Shown one piece after another: positions 1 through 7,779 of a stretch of DNA of 64,000 nt. Source of the stretch: Bacteroidota bacterium (GTDB taxonomy: Bacteria > Bacteroidota > Bacteroidia > Palsa-948); contig JACQAL010000037.1 of NCBI GenBank assembly GCA_016195025.1, forward strand, positions 1-64,000, given 5' to 3'. How positions within the stretch are numbered: position 1 is the stretch's first letter; each line of letters opens with the position of its first letter. Made by a program: the position numbers and the translations under genes. The notes under the pieces are model-generated. The model did not search any database. It saw only the letters and a list, made by a program, of their open reading frames with translations, and was not told the origin of the DNA.

Positions 1-5
1 CGAAC

Positions 6-136
6 TGCCAACATCAGGTTTGCGCTATGCGGGCTGACGTTTTAATTTGAAATTTGTATCTTCGTTTTGTGTTTGTAGTAGCGGACAATTTTGTATTCCA
101 AAATCCCGCACATCGCAAACCTGAGGAGCGTTAGCA
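6..136. repeat. 130-bp imperfect palindrome, attC-like
   Basis: The left arm (6-33) reads TGCCAAC, then TCAGGTTTGCG, then TGCGGG. The right arm (105-136) holds the same words inverted, ending GCGTTAGCA. The arms differ by a 1 versus 5 base spacer next to the outer boxes and by isolated mismatches, and they enclose about 70 bp of unpaired DNA. The asymmetric bulges and the terminal GTTAGC/GCCAAC boxes resemble integron attC sites, but no integrase gene is in the window and the boxes do not fully fit the GTTRRRY consensus. The site lies just before a surface-protein gene in a region of short unrelated genes. Confidence 0.55.
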
Positions 137-215
137 AAAACACCCAAACAACAAAAAAGACAATGCAACGTTTGACAGCAACTTTGTATCTTTACAGTAA
201 CTAATTCAAAAGACA

Positions 216-1724
216 ATGAAAAAACTTTTACTCATCTCGACAGCGGTTCTCGGTTTGACAGTCGCGAACGGACAGACAAACGTAAGTGGTGGGATTTTTT
301 CTAACACTACTTGGACAAAAGTAAACAGTCCATATATTGTTACAAGCACTGTGGTCGTTTTCCCTGGAATTATACTTACAATTCAACCGGGAGTAACAGT
401 AAAGTTTGCAAATAACCAGCAATTGGAAATTCGGCAAGCGAAACTTATTGCTATCGGCACAGCAACTGATTCTATAACCTTTACAAGCAATGCTGTATCT
501 CCGACAGCAGGAATTTATACGGGAATATATTTGAATGGAGATACTTTAATACCAGCATTTAATTACTGCAATATTAAATATGCTAGTTCTGGAATTAATA
601 ATAATACTCAGAGTCCTGTAACTATCAAAAACTCAAATTTTATTTTTAACCAAACTGGATTAAATAGCGATACCCTTAGTATAGATACATGTAATTTCAG
701 GAATAATTCAAATGCAATTGTTGGAAATGGCCCTGTAAATAATTGCATTATTTCCAATAATCAAATTGGGATGTATGCTTCATCTGGGATTCCATTTTCA
801 AAAATTACAAATTGCATTGTTGATTCTAATCAAACCGGTCTAAAGTTTATTTCCGGACCTGTGGTAAACTGTATTATTAAATACAATCAAGTCGGAATAG
901 AATGTATCCATTATACTAATGCGAACAATTGTATTATAAAAAATAATACTAGGGGCATGGTAATGAATGCACTAATGGACACAATAAGGAATAGCATTAT
1001 TGATTCAAATGTTGTAACAGGTGTTGAGATTTATGGAGGTTGGGACTGCGTTGAAAATAATTATATAGGGCATAATGGAATTGGGATAATAGATTCATCA
1101 TATGATATTGCAAATTCAGCCACCACTACAAAAAATTATATTGAAAATAATAATATTGGAATCAGATTGGGGAGTGATGGAGATAAGATATTTTGTAATA
1201 GAATTTGCAATAATACTTTGTATGATTTAACCTATACAACAACCAACAATACAACTGCTGTTCATAATAATTACTGGTGCACTCCTGATTCTGCTTCAAC
1301 AGAAGCCGTAATTTATGATGGATATGATGACGTAAATTATGGTTTAGTTTTCTTTATGCCTAATGATTCTGTATGCGCACCCAGTAATCCAACTTCTATA
1401 AATGAAATTACGCAAACATATTCTCTTCGTATTTTCCCAAATCCTTTTTCCACGCAGACAACTTTGCGGACAGACAATCTTTTACATAACGCAACTCTCA
1501 CGGTGGACAATTGTTTCGGTCAGACAGTTGCGCAAATAAAAAACATCAACGGGCGGACAGTTACTTTCTCCCGTGACAATCTCGCAAGCGGACTGTATTT
1601 CGTTCGGCTGACAGAAGAAAACAATATCTTTGTGCTGTGGGACAGTGAAGTGCTCCGAACACCGCCACTTCTCCAACCTGGAAAACGTTACCCCACAATG
1701 CAAAAAAAACGAACCCGCGTGTAA
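216..1724 (+). CDS. T9SS-exported parallel beta-helix protein with altered C-terminus
   Basis: Predicted surface protein of 502 residues. Residues 1-20 are a clean signal peptide (MKKLLLISTAVLGLTVANGQ). Residues about 55-390 are Asn/Ile-rich repeats typical of right-handed parallel beta-helices (NNCIIKNN-like turns), and from about 405 there is a T9SS sorting domain (FPNPFSTQTTLRT ... ASGLYFVRLTEEN). Homologous domains continue to a basic end such as DKLVITK. Here the similarity to the next gene stops at residue about 469, and the frame runs through unrelated residues encoded by a palindromic intergenic-type sequence (1629-1704). The 3' end therefore looks replaced, and export or surface anchoring may be impaired. 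The beta-helix suggests polysaccharide binding or adhesion; no catalytic residues can be assigned. Confidence 0.75.
   Translation: MKKLLLISTAVLGLTVANGQTNVSGGIFSNTTWTKVNSPYIVTSTVVVFPGIILTIQPGVTVKFANNQQLEIRQAKLIAIGTATDSITFTSNAVSPTAGIYTGIYLNGDTLIPAFNYCNIKYASSGINNNTQSPVTIKNSNFIFNQTGLNSDTLSIDTCNFRNNSNAIVGNGPVNNCIISNNQIGMYASSGIPFSKITNCIVDSNQTGLKFISGPVVNCIIKYNQVGIECIHYTNANNCIIKNNTRGMVMNALMDTIRNSIIDSNVVTGVEIYGGWDCVENNYIGHNGIGIIDSSYDIANSATTTKNYIENNNIGIRLGSDGDKIFCNRICNNTLYDLTYTTTNNTTAVHNNYWCTPDSASTEAVIYDGYDDVNYGLVFFMPNDSVCAPSNPTSINEITQTYSLRIFPNPFSTQTTLRTDNLLHNATLTVDNCFGQTVAQIKNINGRTVTFSRDNLASGLYFVRLTEENNIFVLWDSEVLRTPPLLQPGKRYPTMQKKRTRV
1433..1624 (+). repeat. Direct repeat copy 1 (sorting-domain coding segment)
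   Basis: About 190 bp encoding the T9SS sorting domain of the beta-helix gene. It is nearly identical at DNA level to 3118-3311 in the CotH gene. Identity ends abruptly after GAAGAAAACAA in both copies, which marks a recombination boundary. Confidence 0.8.
1629..1704. repeat. Second imperfect palindrome at the 3' end of the beta-helix gene
   Basis: The outer arms are TTTGtgcTGTGGG (1629-1641) and CCCCACAatgCAAA (1691-1704). An inner hairpin pairs GAAGTG with CACTTC. The element forms the non-homologous tail of the upstream coding sequence. By position it could be the next cassette boundary, but its sequence differs from the 6-136 palindrome. Confidence 0.45.
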
Positions 1725-1791
1725 CTTTTCGACAGACAATTCTGTCATAACATTGACAACGACAGACAAACAAAACCAAAAATAAAAGACA

Positions 1792-3420
1792 ATGAAAAAT
1801 CGCTTTTACATAATCATCTGTTTACTGATTTCTGGTATTCAGACAACAGTTGCTCAGAACCCGGGCGACAGCACATTTAATTCCTCCGTCATTCACAACA
1901 TCAATTTCACTTTCTCTCAACCGAATTTCTTTGACTCGCTGATGTATTACAAGCAACATGCTGATTCATTTAATCTAAGCACTCAGAATATGATGGCGGG
2001 CGTTACCATTGACGGAACACCGATTGATTCCATCGGAGTAAAGTTTAAAGGCAACTCCACTTTTGGCTGCTGCGGCAGAAAAAGACCGATACGGCTTACA
2101 TTTAACGAATATGCAACGGGGAAAAAATTTGACGGGCTGACTATTTTTGAACTCAACAACATGGTGCTTGACCCTTCCTATATGCGCGAAAAACTCATGC
2201 TGGATTTTATGAACAAAAAAGGATTGCCTGCTCCGCGCTGCACTTATGCAAAAGTAAGTTTCAACGGGCAATATGTGGGTTTGTACAAAATGATTGAGCA
2301 GGTGGATAAGCAATTTATCAGCACGCACTACCACAACTGGGGAGGAAATCTTTTCAAAGGAGACCCAATGGGAACGCTCGGTTGGATGGGAAGCAATCCT
2401 GCGAGTTATTATCCTGATTATGAATTGCACTCTAACACGACAGCAAACAACTGGAGCGATTTTGTAAATCTGATTGACAACATCAACAACACGCCCGCTG
2501 CAAATTTTTACGATACGCTGGAAACAAATCTGAATACAACGCCTATCATTAAACAATGGGCTGCACGAAACCTTTTTGTTGATTTGGATTCTTACTTTCA
2601 TTCTCCGCACAATTATTATTTGTACCACAACACCGTTACAAATAAGTTTGAATGGAACACATGGGATGTAAGCGTGTCGTTCGGATTTTATTTTTGGCCC
2701 GAAGATTCAGTTGAGAAGGTAAGTATTTTGATGTCCAACGGACCTCCTTTAACAACCAGAATGCTTGCCAACAACACCTACAAAACAACTTACCTGAATA
2801 CAATTTGTGATTACTTGGATTACCTCGACACTACTGTAATGTCTCCTATCATTGACAGTATTGCAAATGTAATACGCCCGAGCATTTATGCAGAGCCGGA
2901 TTCTAACCAAATGTTTCAGGAAAATATTTTTGAGGGTGGAATTGATACTTCCACGTATCATTTACCATTACCTCCTCCCATGAATAATGCTGATATTCCC
3001 GGTTTAAAAAAATTTATCATTAATAGAAGAGCGAATGTCATCAGCCAACTTGCTTTGCTTCCTTTTATCTGTACGAATGGAGTAAATGATTTGTCTGGTA
3101 TTAATATTAATATCGCGATTTATCCCAATCCCTTTTCAACACAGACAACTTTGCAAACAAACAATCCTTTTCATAATGCAACTCTCACGGTGGACAACTG
3201 TTTCGGGCAGACAGTTAAACAAATAAAAAATATCAACGGGCGGACAGTTGTTTTCTCCCGCGACAATCTCGCAAGCGGACTGTATTTCGTTCGGCTGACA
3301 GAAGAAAACAAAACCATCGCAGTAGACAAATTAGTAATCACAAAAACTTTTACTCATCTCAACAACAGTTATCGGCTTGACCGCTCACACATTCGGACAA
3401 CATCTGGGCTTGACATTTGA
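1792..3420 (+). CDS. CotH kinase-family surface protein with T9SS sorting domain, 3' fused
   Basis: 542 residues with signal peptide 1-21 (ending TTVAQ). Residues about 40-430 match the CotH family, which is a secreted protein-kinase-like fold: GVKFKGNSTFG, KKFDGLTIFELNN, YVGLYKMIEQVDKQF and the acidic NTWDVS motif. The family phosphorylates spore coat proteins in Bacillus; the substrate of Bacteroidota homologues is unknown. Residues about 440-518 are a T9SS sorting domain that should end at DKLVITK. The frame instead continues 24 residues (TFTHLNNSYRL...) because the expected stop is missing. In another frame that DNA encodes a signal peptide of the next gene, so a deletion appears to have joined the two genes. 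Confidence 0.85.
   Translation: MKNRFYIIICLLISGIQTTVAQNPGDSTFNSSVIHNINFTFSQPNFFDSLMYYKQHADSFNLSTQNMMAGVTIDGTPIDSIGVKFKGNSTFGCCGRKRPIRLTFNEYATGKKFDGLTIFELNNMVLDPSYMREKLMLDFMNKKGLPAPRCTYAKVSFNGQYVGLYKMIEQVDKQFISTHYHNWGGNLFKGDPMGTLGWMGSNPASYYPDYELHSNTTANNWSDFVNLIDNINNTPAANFYDTLETNLNTTPIIKQWAARNLFVDLDSYFHSPHNYYLYHNTVTNKFEWNTWDVSVSFGFYFWPEDSVEKVSILMSNGPPLTTRMLANNTYKTTYLNTICDYLDYLDTTVMSPIIDSIANVIRPSIYAEPDSNQMFQENIFEGGIDTSTYHLPLPPPMNNADIPGLKKFIINRRANVISQLALLPFICTNGVNDLSGININIAIYPNPFSTQTTLQTNNPFHNATLTVDNCFGQTVKQIKNINGRTVVFSRDNLASGLYFVRLTEENKTIAVDKLVITKTFTHLNNSYRLDRSHIRTTSGLDI
3118..3311 (+). repeat. Direct repeat copy 2 (sorting-domain coding segment)
   Basis: Partner of 1433-1624. It encodes the sorting domain of the CotH protein. 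Beyond 3311 this copy keeps the expected VDKLVITK end that the first copy has lost. Confidence 0.8.
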
Positions 3421-3829
3421 AGACGCAAAAAAACAAGCAATATCAATTCAACATTTAGACAGCGTTTATAAAAGTGCAATACATGTTGATACTTCACAAG
3501 CAGTTTTCAAGACAGACAAAGAACAAGAAAATATGCAAAAGGAATACATCCAACTTTTACAGGGCTTTGGAAAATTTCTTTCAACAAATAATTTCACATG
3601 GGACAAACCGACACGGTGCTTCAACAGAATTTACTTTAACTCTGACGGAACAATAGATTATTTTCTATTCAACTTTCTAGGCAAGACAGCAGAGGACAAA
3701 CCATCTGAAGAAAAACAAAAAGAATTTCAGCGACTATTAAACCTTTTTATTAAGGACTACAAATTTCCGCTGACAGCAAAAATAAAATTCGCACAGTGCA
3801 GTCCGACAACTTATATGCCTAAAAAATAA
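3338..3829 (+). pseudogene. Exported protein of unknown function lacking a start codon
   Basis: An open frame follows a TAA at 3335-3337 and reads QKLLLISTTVIGLTAHTFGQ, a signal peptide very like that of the gene at 216 (MKKLLLISTAVLGLTV...). Where ATG AAA AAA is expected there is TCA CAA AAA, fused to the end of the CotH sorting domain. The only start-like codon is TTG at 3377, inside the signal peptide, which would remove its charged end. The mature part (about 140 residues, with FTWDKPTRCFNRIYFNSDGTID) is intact and I cannot assign it to a family. It is probably a gene that lost its 5' end in a small deletion, or one translated from an unusual start. Confidence 0.6.
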
Positions 3830-3891
3830 CATCGGTACCGTTTCGCTCGGCAGACAGAAAAAGAAACACTAACAATTAAAACTTAAATACA

Positions 3892-4122
3892 ATGGACAAA
3901 TTTCAACACTTACAAGAAACATTAGCGTGGCTTATGCCCGTAATTATCATCGTTGCTCTTTGGGAAGGAGTTTGGAAATTAATTGCAATGTGGAAAGCGG
4001 GACGGAACAATCATCTTGCTTGGTTTATTTGCATTGCACTTATCAACACAATCGGAATTTTACCAATCGTTTATATTTTAATGCACAGAAAAAAATCAGA
4101 GACAGAAAAAGCAACCGTATAA
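3892..4122 (+). CDS. DUF5652-like small membrane protein
   Basis: 76 residues with two hydrophobic helices (about 13-33 and 44-64) separated by a basic loop (MWKAGRNNHL), ending in a charged tail. The pattern ALWEGVWKLIAMWKAGRNN...WF...NTIGILPIVYIL is typical of the DUF5652 family of two-helix inner-membrane proteins. Their function is unknown, so the name says nothing about role. The gene stands alone between the start-less gene and an SRPBCC gene, with GACAG-rich spacers on both sides, as expected for a cassette-like island. Confidence 0.7.
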   Translation: MDKFQHLQETLAWLMPVIIIVALWEGVWKLIAMWKAGRNNHLAWFICIALINTIGILPIVYILMHRKKSETEKATV

Positions 4123-4193
4123 CTTGACAGCAGACAGTTTCGGCTCGACAACTTTTTCTCGCTGACAGTTGTGTTTGTTCATCATACTAAACT

Positions 4194-4640
4194 ATGATAG
4201 TTGAAGCAGAGATAACCATAAACGGAACAAACGCAGCGGTGTGGACAGTCATCACTGACATCCGAAGCGCTCCGGAAATCATAAGTGGAGTAGAAAAGAT
4301 TGAGATACTCAACGAACCTGCAAGCGGACTTGCAGGGCTAAAATGGCGGGAGACCCGAATGTATTTCGGAAAGCCCGCTGCTATAGACAAATGGATTACT
4401 GATGCTGTTGAAAATAAATTCTACAAAACAAGAGCGGAAATGGATGGATTTATATTCTTAACTACCATGACTATTTCCGGGAGTGGCAACAGCATGAGAT
4501 TAACGAGTTCTCATGAAACCCAATCGCAAGGTATCATTGCAAAGATAAAATCTCTCCCAATGATTTTTTTCAGAGGAATGTTGAAAAAGGCAATCCTGCA
4601 AGACCTGAATGATATTAAGACAACAGTTGAACATAAATGA
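4194..4640 (+). CDS. SRPBCC-family protein
   Basis: 148 residues with no signal peptide, so cytoplasmic. The order of segments (VEAEITINGTNAAVWTVITD, a central GLKWRETRMYFGKPA, a late SHETQSQG strand, and a C-terminal amphipathic helix ILQDLNDIKTTVE) fits the START/SRPBCC fold, a hydrophobic-ligand-binding cup that includes polyketide cyclase-like and stress proteins. The ligand is unknown. Upstream at about 4154-4178 a small hairpin pairs ACAACT with AGTTGT. This is the last gene of the GACA-rich accessory island. Confidence 0.65.
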   Translation: MIVEAEITINGTNAAVWTVITDIRSAPEIISGVEKIEILNEPASGLAGLKWRETRMYFGKPAAIDKWITDAVENKFYKTRAEMDGFIFLTTMTISGSGNSMRLTSSHETQSQGIIAKIKSLPMIFFRGMLKKAILQDLNDIKTTVEHK

Positions 4641-4773
4641 CAACTTTACACGCAGACAGCATTGCAAGTTCAAGTGCTCCTTTAAAAAATTTCACCAACT
4701 TTCCTGCAACTTTCTTATTTTTATTGCGTAGTATTGCGCAGTTGTATTCAGTTCATTCATTAATTTATTACCC

Positions 4774-6072
4774 ATGAAAAAAGTTTTACGCTTTCTTTTA
4801 AAAACTCTCCCTCTTTCCCTCTCTTTCAGAAAGAGAGGGATGTCCGCAGGACAGGGTGAGTTCCTTGCGCTCTCCATTTTATTTATTGCAGTTTGCGGAG
4901 GTGCAAATGCACAAATCGGGTGGGTGCAAAAAACAAATGTTGGCGGTCAGGTAAGAAGTTCGCCCATTGCATTTTCAATTGGTAGCTATGGCTACCTTGG
5001 AACGGGTGACAATAATAGCGGCAATAATAATTTCAATGACTTCTGGCAATACGACCCGTCTGCTAATAGCTGGACACAAAAAGCAAACTTTGCTGCAGCG
5101 GCAAGGAAAGGCGCTGTGGGATTTAGCATCGGCAATTACGGATATGTAGGATTGGGCTGGGATAATTCAAATTATTATTCTGATTTCTGGAGATACGACC
5201 CCTCTTCTGATTCGTGGACACAAAAAGCAACCTTCAGTGGAACAGCAAGAAAATATGCAGCCGGATTATCGAACGGAACCTATGGTTATGTGGGAGCGGG
5301 CTCAGATGGAAGTTCTTTCTATAACGACTTTTGGCAGTATGACCCTGGAGCGAACAGCTGGACTTCGAAAACAAATTTTGGTGGCGCTGCAAGATATAAA
5401 TCCATTAAATTTTCTATGAACGGCAATGTGTACATTGGATTAGGATATGACGGAAGTACTAGTTACAATGATTTGTGGATGTACACTCCGGCATCAAATA
5501 GTTGGGTATCAAAAGCAAATTTTCCTGGAAACGCCCGCCAAGGTGCAATTTGTCTTTCCACCGGTCCCTATGGGTATTGCGGACTTGGATATGACGGAAG
5601 TAATTATTACAATGACTTCTGGAAATATAATCCTACTACTGATAGTTGGAGTTCGGTTACAAGTTTTCCCGGACAAGCAAGGATTGATGCAGTAGGATTT
5701 TCAATCGGAAATACAGGATACGTGGGAACCGGATATTACATGGGAACTTATTATAATGACTTTTGGGCATATTTCACTACCGATGGAAATGCCGTTTCAG
5801 AGATAGATAATGAAAATACCATATCTGTTTCCCCCAATCCCACGAGCGGAACTTTTCAAGTGAGAAGTGAGAAGTTAGAAGTGAGAAGTATTGACATATA
5901 TAATGTGCAGGGAGAAAAAGTTTACGGTCTGCAGTTTCCAGTTTCCAGTTCAACAACCGTAAACCGAAAACAGGAAACTGTAAACCTTTCTGACAAGCCC
6001 AGCGGAATTTATTTTCTTCAAGTAAAAACAACAGAAGGAATCGTGAACAAGAAACTTATCATTAATAAATAA
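4774..6072 (+). CDS. T9SS-exported Kelch-type beta-propeller protein
   Basis: 432 residues. Six or so repeats of about 50 residues (NDFWQYDPSANSWTQKANF, then GYVGLGWD) form a Kelch propeller over residues 55-335, probably a binding platform. Residues about 350-432 are a T9SS sorting domain ending NKKLIINK. Removing residues 11-30 leaves a normal signal peptide (MKKVLRFLLK then LALSILFIAVCGGANAQ). The extra 20 residues are encoded by a palindromic repeat at 4804-4863 inserted in frame. An alternative ATG at 4840 would start inside that repeat. First of four tandem cargo genes at 6-21 bp spacing, possibly one transcript. Confidence 0.85.
   Translation: MKKVLRFLLKTLPLSLSFRKRGMSAGQGEFLALSILFIAVCGGANAQIGWVQKTNVGGQVRSSPIAFSIGSYGYLGTGDNNSGNNNFNDFWQYDPSANSWTQKANFAAAARKGAVGFSIGNYGYVGLGWDNSNYYSDFWRYDPSSDSWTQKATFSGTARKYAAGLSNGTYGYVGAGSDGSSFYNDFWQYDPGANSWTSKTNFGGAARYKSIKFSMNGNVYIGLGYDGSTSYNDLWMYTPASNSWVSKANFPGNARQGAICLSTGPYGYCGLGYDGSNYYNDFWKYNPTTDSWSSVTSFPGQARIDAVGFSIGNTGYVGTGYYMGTYYNDFWAYFTTDGNAVSEIDNENTISVSPNPTSGTFQVRSEKLEVRSIDIYNVQGEKVYGLQFPVSSSTTVNRKQETVNLSDKPSGIYFLQVKTTEGIVNKKLIINK
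4804..4863. repeat. Palindromic repeat inserted in a signal peptide
   Basis: It contains a perfect 11-bp inverted repeat CCCTCTCTTTC / GAAAGAGAGGG (4817-4839) and a second hairpin TGTCC-GCA-GGACA (4841-4853). The segment is 60 bp, a multiple of three, so the reading frame is kept. Confidence 0.8.
5858..5888 (+). repeat. GAAGTGAGAAGT-word repeat in sorting-domain linker
   Basis: Internally repetitive AGTGAGAAG/AGTTAGAAG words encode VRSEKLEVRS. The same words occur at 7585-7615 in the next gene. Repetition at DNA level inside a conserved domain suggests a captured intergenic repeat. Confidence 0.6.
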
Positions 6073-6078
6073 ATCACA

Positions 6079-7773
6079 ATGTTGAACTCAACTAACAATA
6101 AAAAAGAAAGAGTGAAATCCCGATTTGTATCGGGGAAAAAACTTTACTCAATTATTTTTATTGCAACTACCAGCATAGCCGCAACTGCGCAAACCTGGCA
6201 ATGGGCGCAGGGAGCCGGAGATATTCTTAACGAGAGAGGATTCAGCATACGCAATGACGCAAGCGGGAACTCCTATGTTACGGGCATGTTCTATTCCCCT
6301 TCCATTACTTTCGGAAGTTTTACTCTGAACAATGCTGACAATGCCGGCAACACTCCCGATGTTTTCGTAGTGAAATACGATGCTTCAGGCAATGCACTAT
6401 GGGCGCAATCGGCTGGCGGACTTAATAATGATAATGGGTTTTCTGTTTTTCCCGATGCAAGCGGAAATGTGTATGTTACCGGAAACTTCAGCAGTTCATC
6501 CATCACTTTTGGCAGCACTACCCTGATAAATGCTTCCACCAGCGGCACTCCTGATTTTTTTCTCGTCAAATACGATGCCTCATCAGGTAATGTGCTTTGG
6601 GCAAAAAGAGCGGGAGGAACTGATTATGATGATGGGCTTGCGGTTTGCACCGATGCGAGCGGCAACGTATATGTGGCGGGAGATTTTTCCAGTACATCCA
6701 TTACTTTTGGAAGCACTACATTGACTAACACCGGTTCTGCAGGCAGCGGAGAAATTTTTCTTGCTAAGTACGATGCTTCGGGCAATGTGCTTTGGGCAAA
6801 ATCGGCAGCAGGTTCAGGAAACGATGATGAATACGGAATCAGTACCGATGGAAGCAACATTTATATCACAGGCGCCTACTCAAGTTCAACACTTAGTTTT
6901 GGAAGCAACAGCATAACAAACGCAGGAAGTCAAAATATTTTCATTGCTAAATACGATGCTTCGGGTAATGCGCTCTGGGCAAAATCAGCCGGAGGAAATA
7001 TAAGCGATTTCGGAACAGCCATAAGCGCAGCCGCAGGAAATGTTTACATCACCGGATATTTCAGCAGTTCAACCGTAACTTTCGGCAGCACTTCGCTGAC
7101 CAATGCCGGGGGTGAAGATATATTCATCGCGAAGTACGATGCATCGGGCAATGTGCTTTGGGCGAAAAAAGCAGGGGGCTCTTCTGTAGATGATGGATTG
7201 GGAATAATGGCTGATGCAAGCGGCAATGCTTTCATTACCGGAGTTTTCGGAAGCACCACTATTACTTTTGGAAGCACTTCGTTAACCAATGCAGGCAGTT
7301 ACGATATTTTTGTTGCTAAGTACGATGCTTCCGGAAATGTTGTTTGGGCAAAAGGTGCTGGCGGAACGAACGATGATTTTTCTTACAGTGTAAGCATAAA
7401 CAGTTCCAATCTTTTTATTACAGGAGATTTCAGAAGCCCTTCCCTTGCTTTCGGGAGCACCACATTGACCAATGCCGGAGGCGAAGATGTTTTCACTGCG
7501 AAGTTGAGCGGCATTTCGGCTGTGGAGGAAAATAATTTTGAGAATGAAATCACTGTGTATCCCAATCCAACAAGCGGAAATTTTGAAGTGAGAAGTGAGA
7601 AGTTAGAAGTGAGAAATATTGAAATATATAATGTGATGGGAGAAAAAATGTATTCATCAACTGTAAACAGGAAACAGGAAACTGTAAACCTGAGCGCATC
7701 GAACGGAATTTATTTTCTTCAACTGAAAACAGAAAATGGAATCGTGAACAAAAAACTTATCATTAATAAATAA
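6079..7773 (+). CDS. T9SS-exported SBBP-repeat beta-propeller protein
   Basis: 564 residues. The signal region is long (hydrophobic core about 24-38, ending AATAQ), and residues 14-20 come from a short palindrome (6118-6135). Residues 45-480 hold about eight repeats with the pattern DASGNVYVTGNFSSSSITFG ... FLVKYDASGNVLWAK, the SBBP (seven-bladed beta-propeller) motif. Residues about 490-564 are a T9SS sorting domain (YPNPTSGNFEVRSEKLEV... NKKLIINK). The repeats are highly alike, indicating recent internal duplication. Likely a cell-surface binding or structural protein; no enzyme signature is seen. Confidence 0.85.
   Translation: MLNSTNNKKERVKSRFVSGKKLYSIIFIATTSIAATAQTWQWAQGAGDILNERGFSIRNDASGNSYVTGMFYSPSITFGSFTLNNADNAGNTPDVFVVKYDASGNALWAQSAGGLNNDNGFSVFPDASGNVYVTGNFSSSSITFGSTTLINASTSGTPDFFLVKYDASSGNVLWAKRAGGTDYDDGLAVCTDASGNVYVAGDFSSTSITFGSTTLTNTGSAGSGEIFLAKYDASGNVLWAKSAAGSGNDDEYGISTDGSNIYITGAYSSSTLSFGSNSITNAGSQNIFIAKYDASGNALWAKSAGGNISDFGTAISAAAGNVYITGYFSSSTVTFGSTSLTNAGGEDIFIAKYDASGNVLWAKKAGGSSVDDGLGIMADASGNAFITGVFGSTTITFGSTSLTNAGSYDIFVAKYDASGNVVWAKGAGGTNDDFSYSVSINSSNLFITGDFRSPSLAFGSTTLTNAGGEDVFTAKLSGISAVEENNFENEITVYPNPTSGNFEVRSEKLEVRNIEIYNVMGEKMYSSTVNRKQETVNLSASNGIYFLQLKTENGIVNKKLIINK
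6118..6135. repeat. Short palindrome within signal-peptide N-region
   Basis: CCCGAT-TTGT-ATCGGG lies in the coding sequence of the SBBP protein, 13 codons after the start. It belongs to the CCCGA..TCGGG class also seen at 35599-35621. Confidence 0.6.
7585..7615 (+). repeat. GAAGTGAGAAGT-word repeat in sorting-domain linker
   Basis: Second copy of the words at 5858-5888, encoding VRSEKLEVRN in the SBBP protein sorting domain. Confidence 0.6.
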
Positions 7774-7779
7774 AATACA

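Noticed and set aside
6-136. A confirmed integron attC site
   Set aside because: Only attC-like: box sequences deviate from consensus and there is no integrase in the window. Kept as a palindromic repeat.
1975-2628. 217-codon open frame opposite the CotH gene
   Set aside because: Antisense shadow of a gene with clear homology; no leader or family signal.
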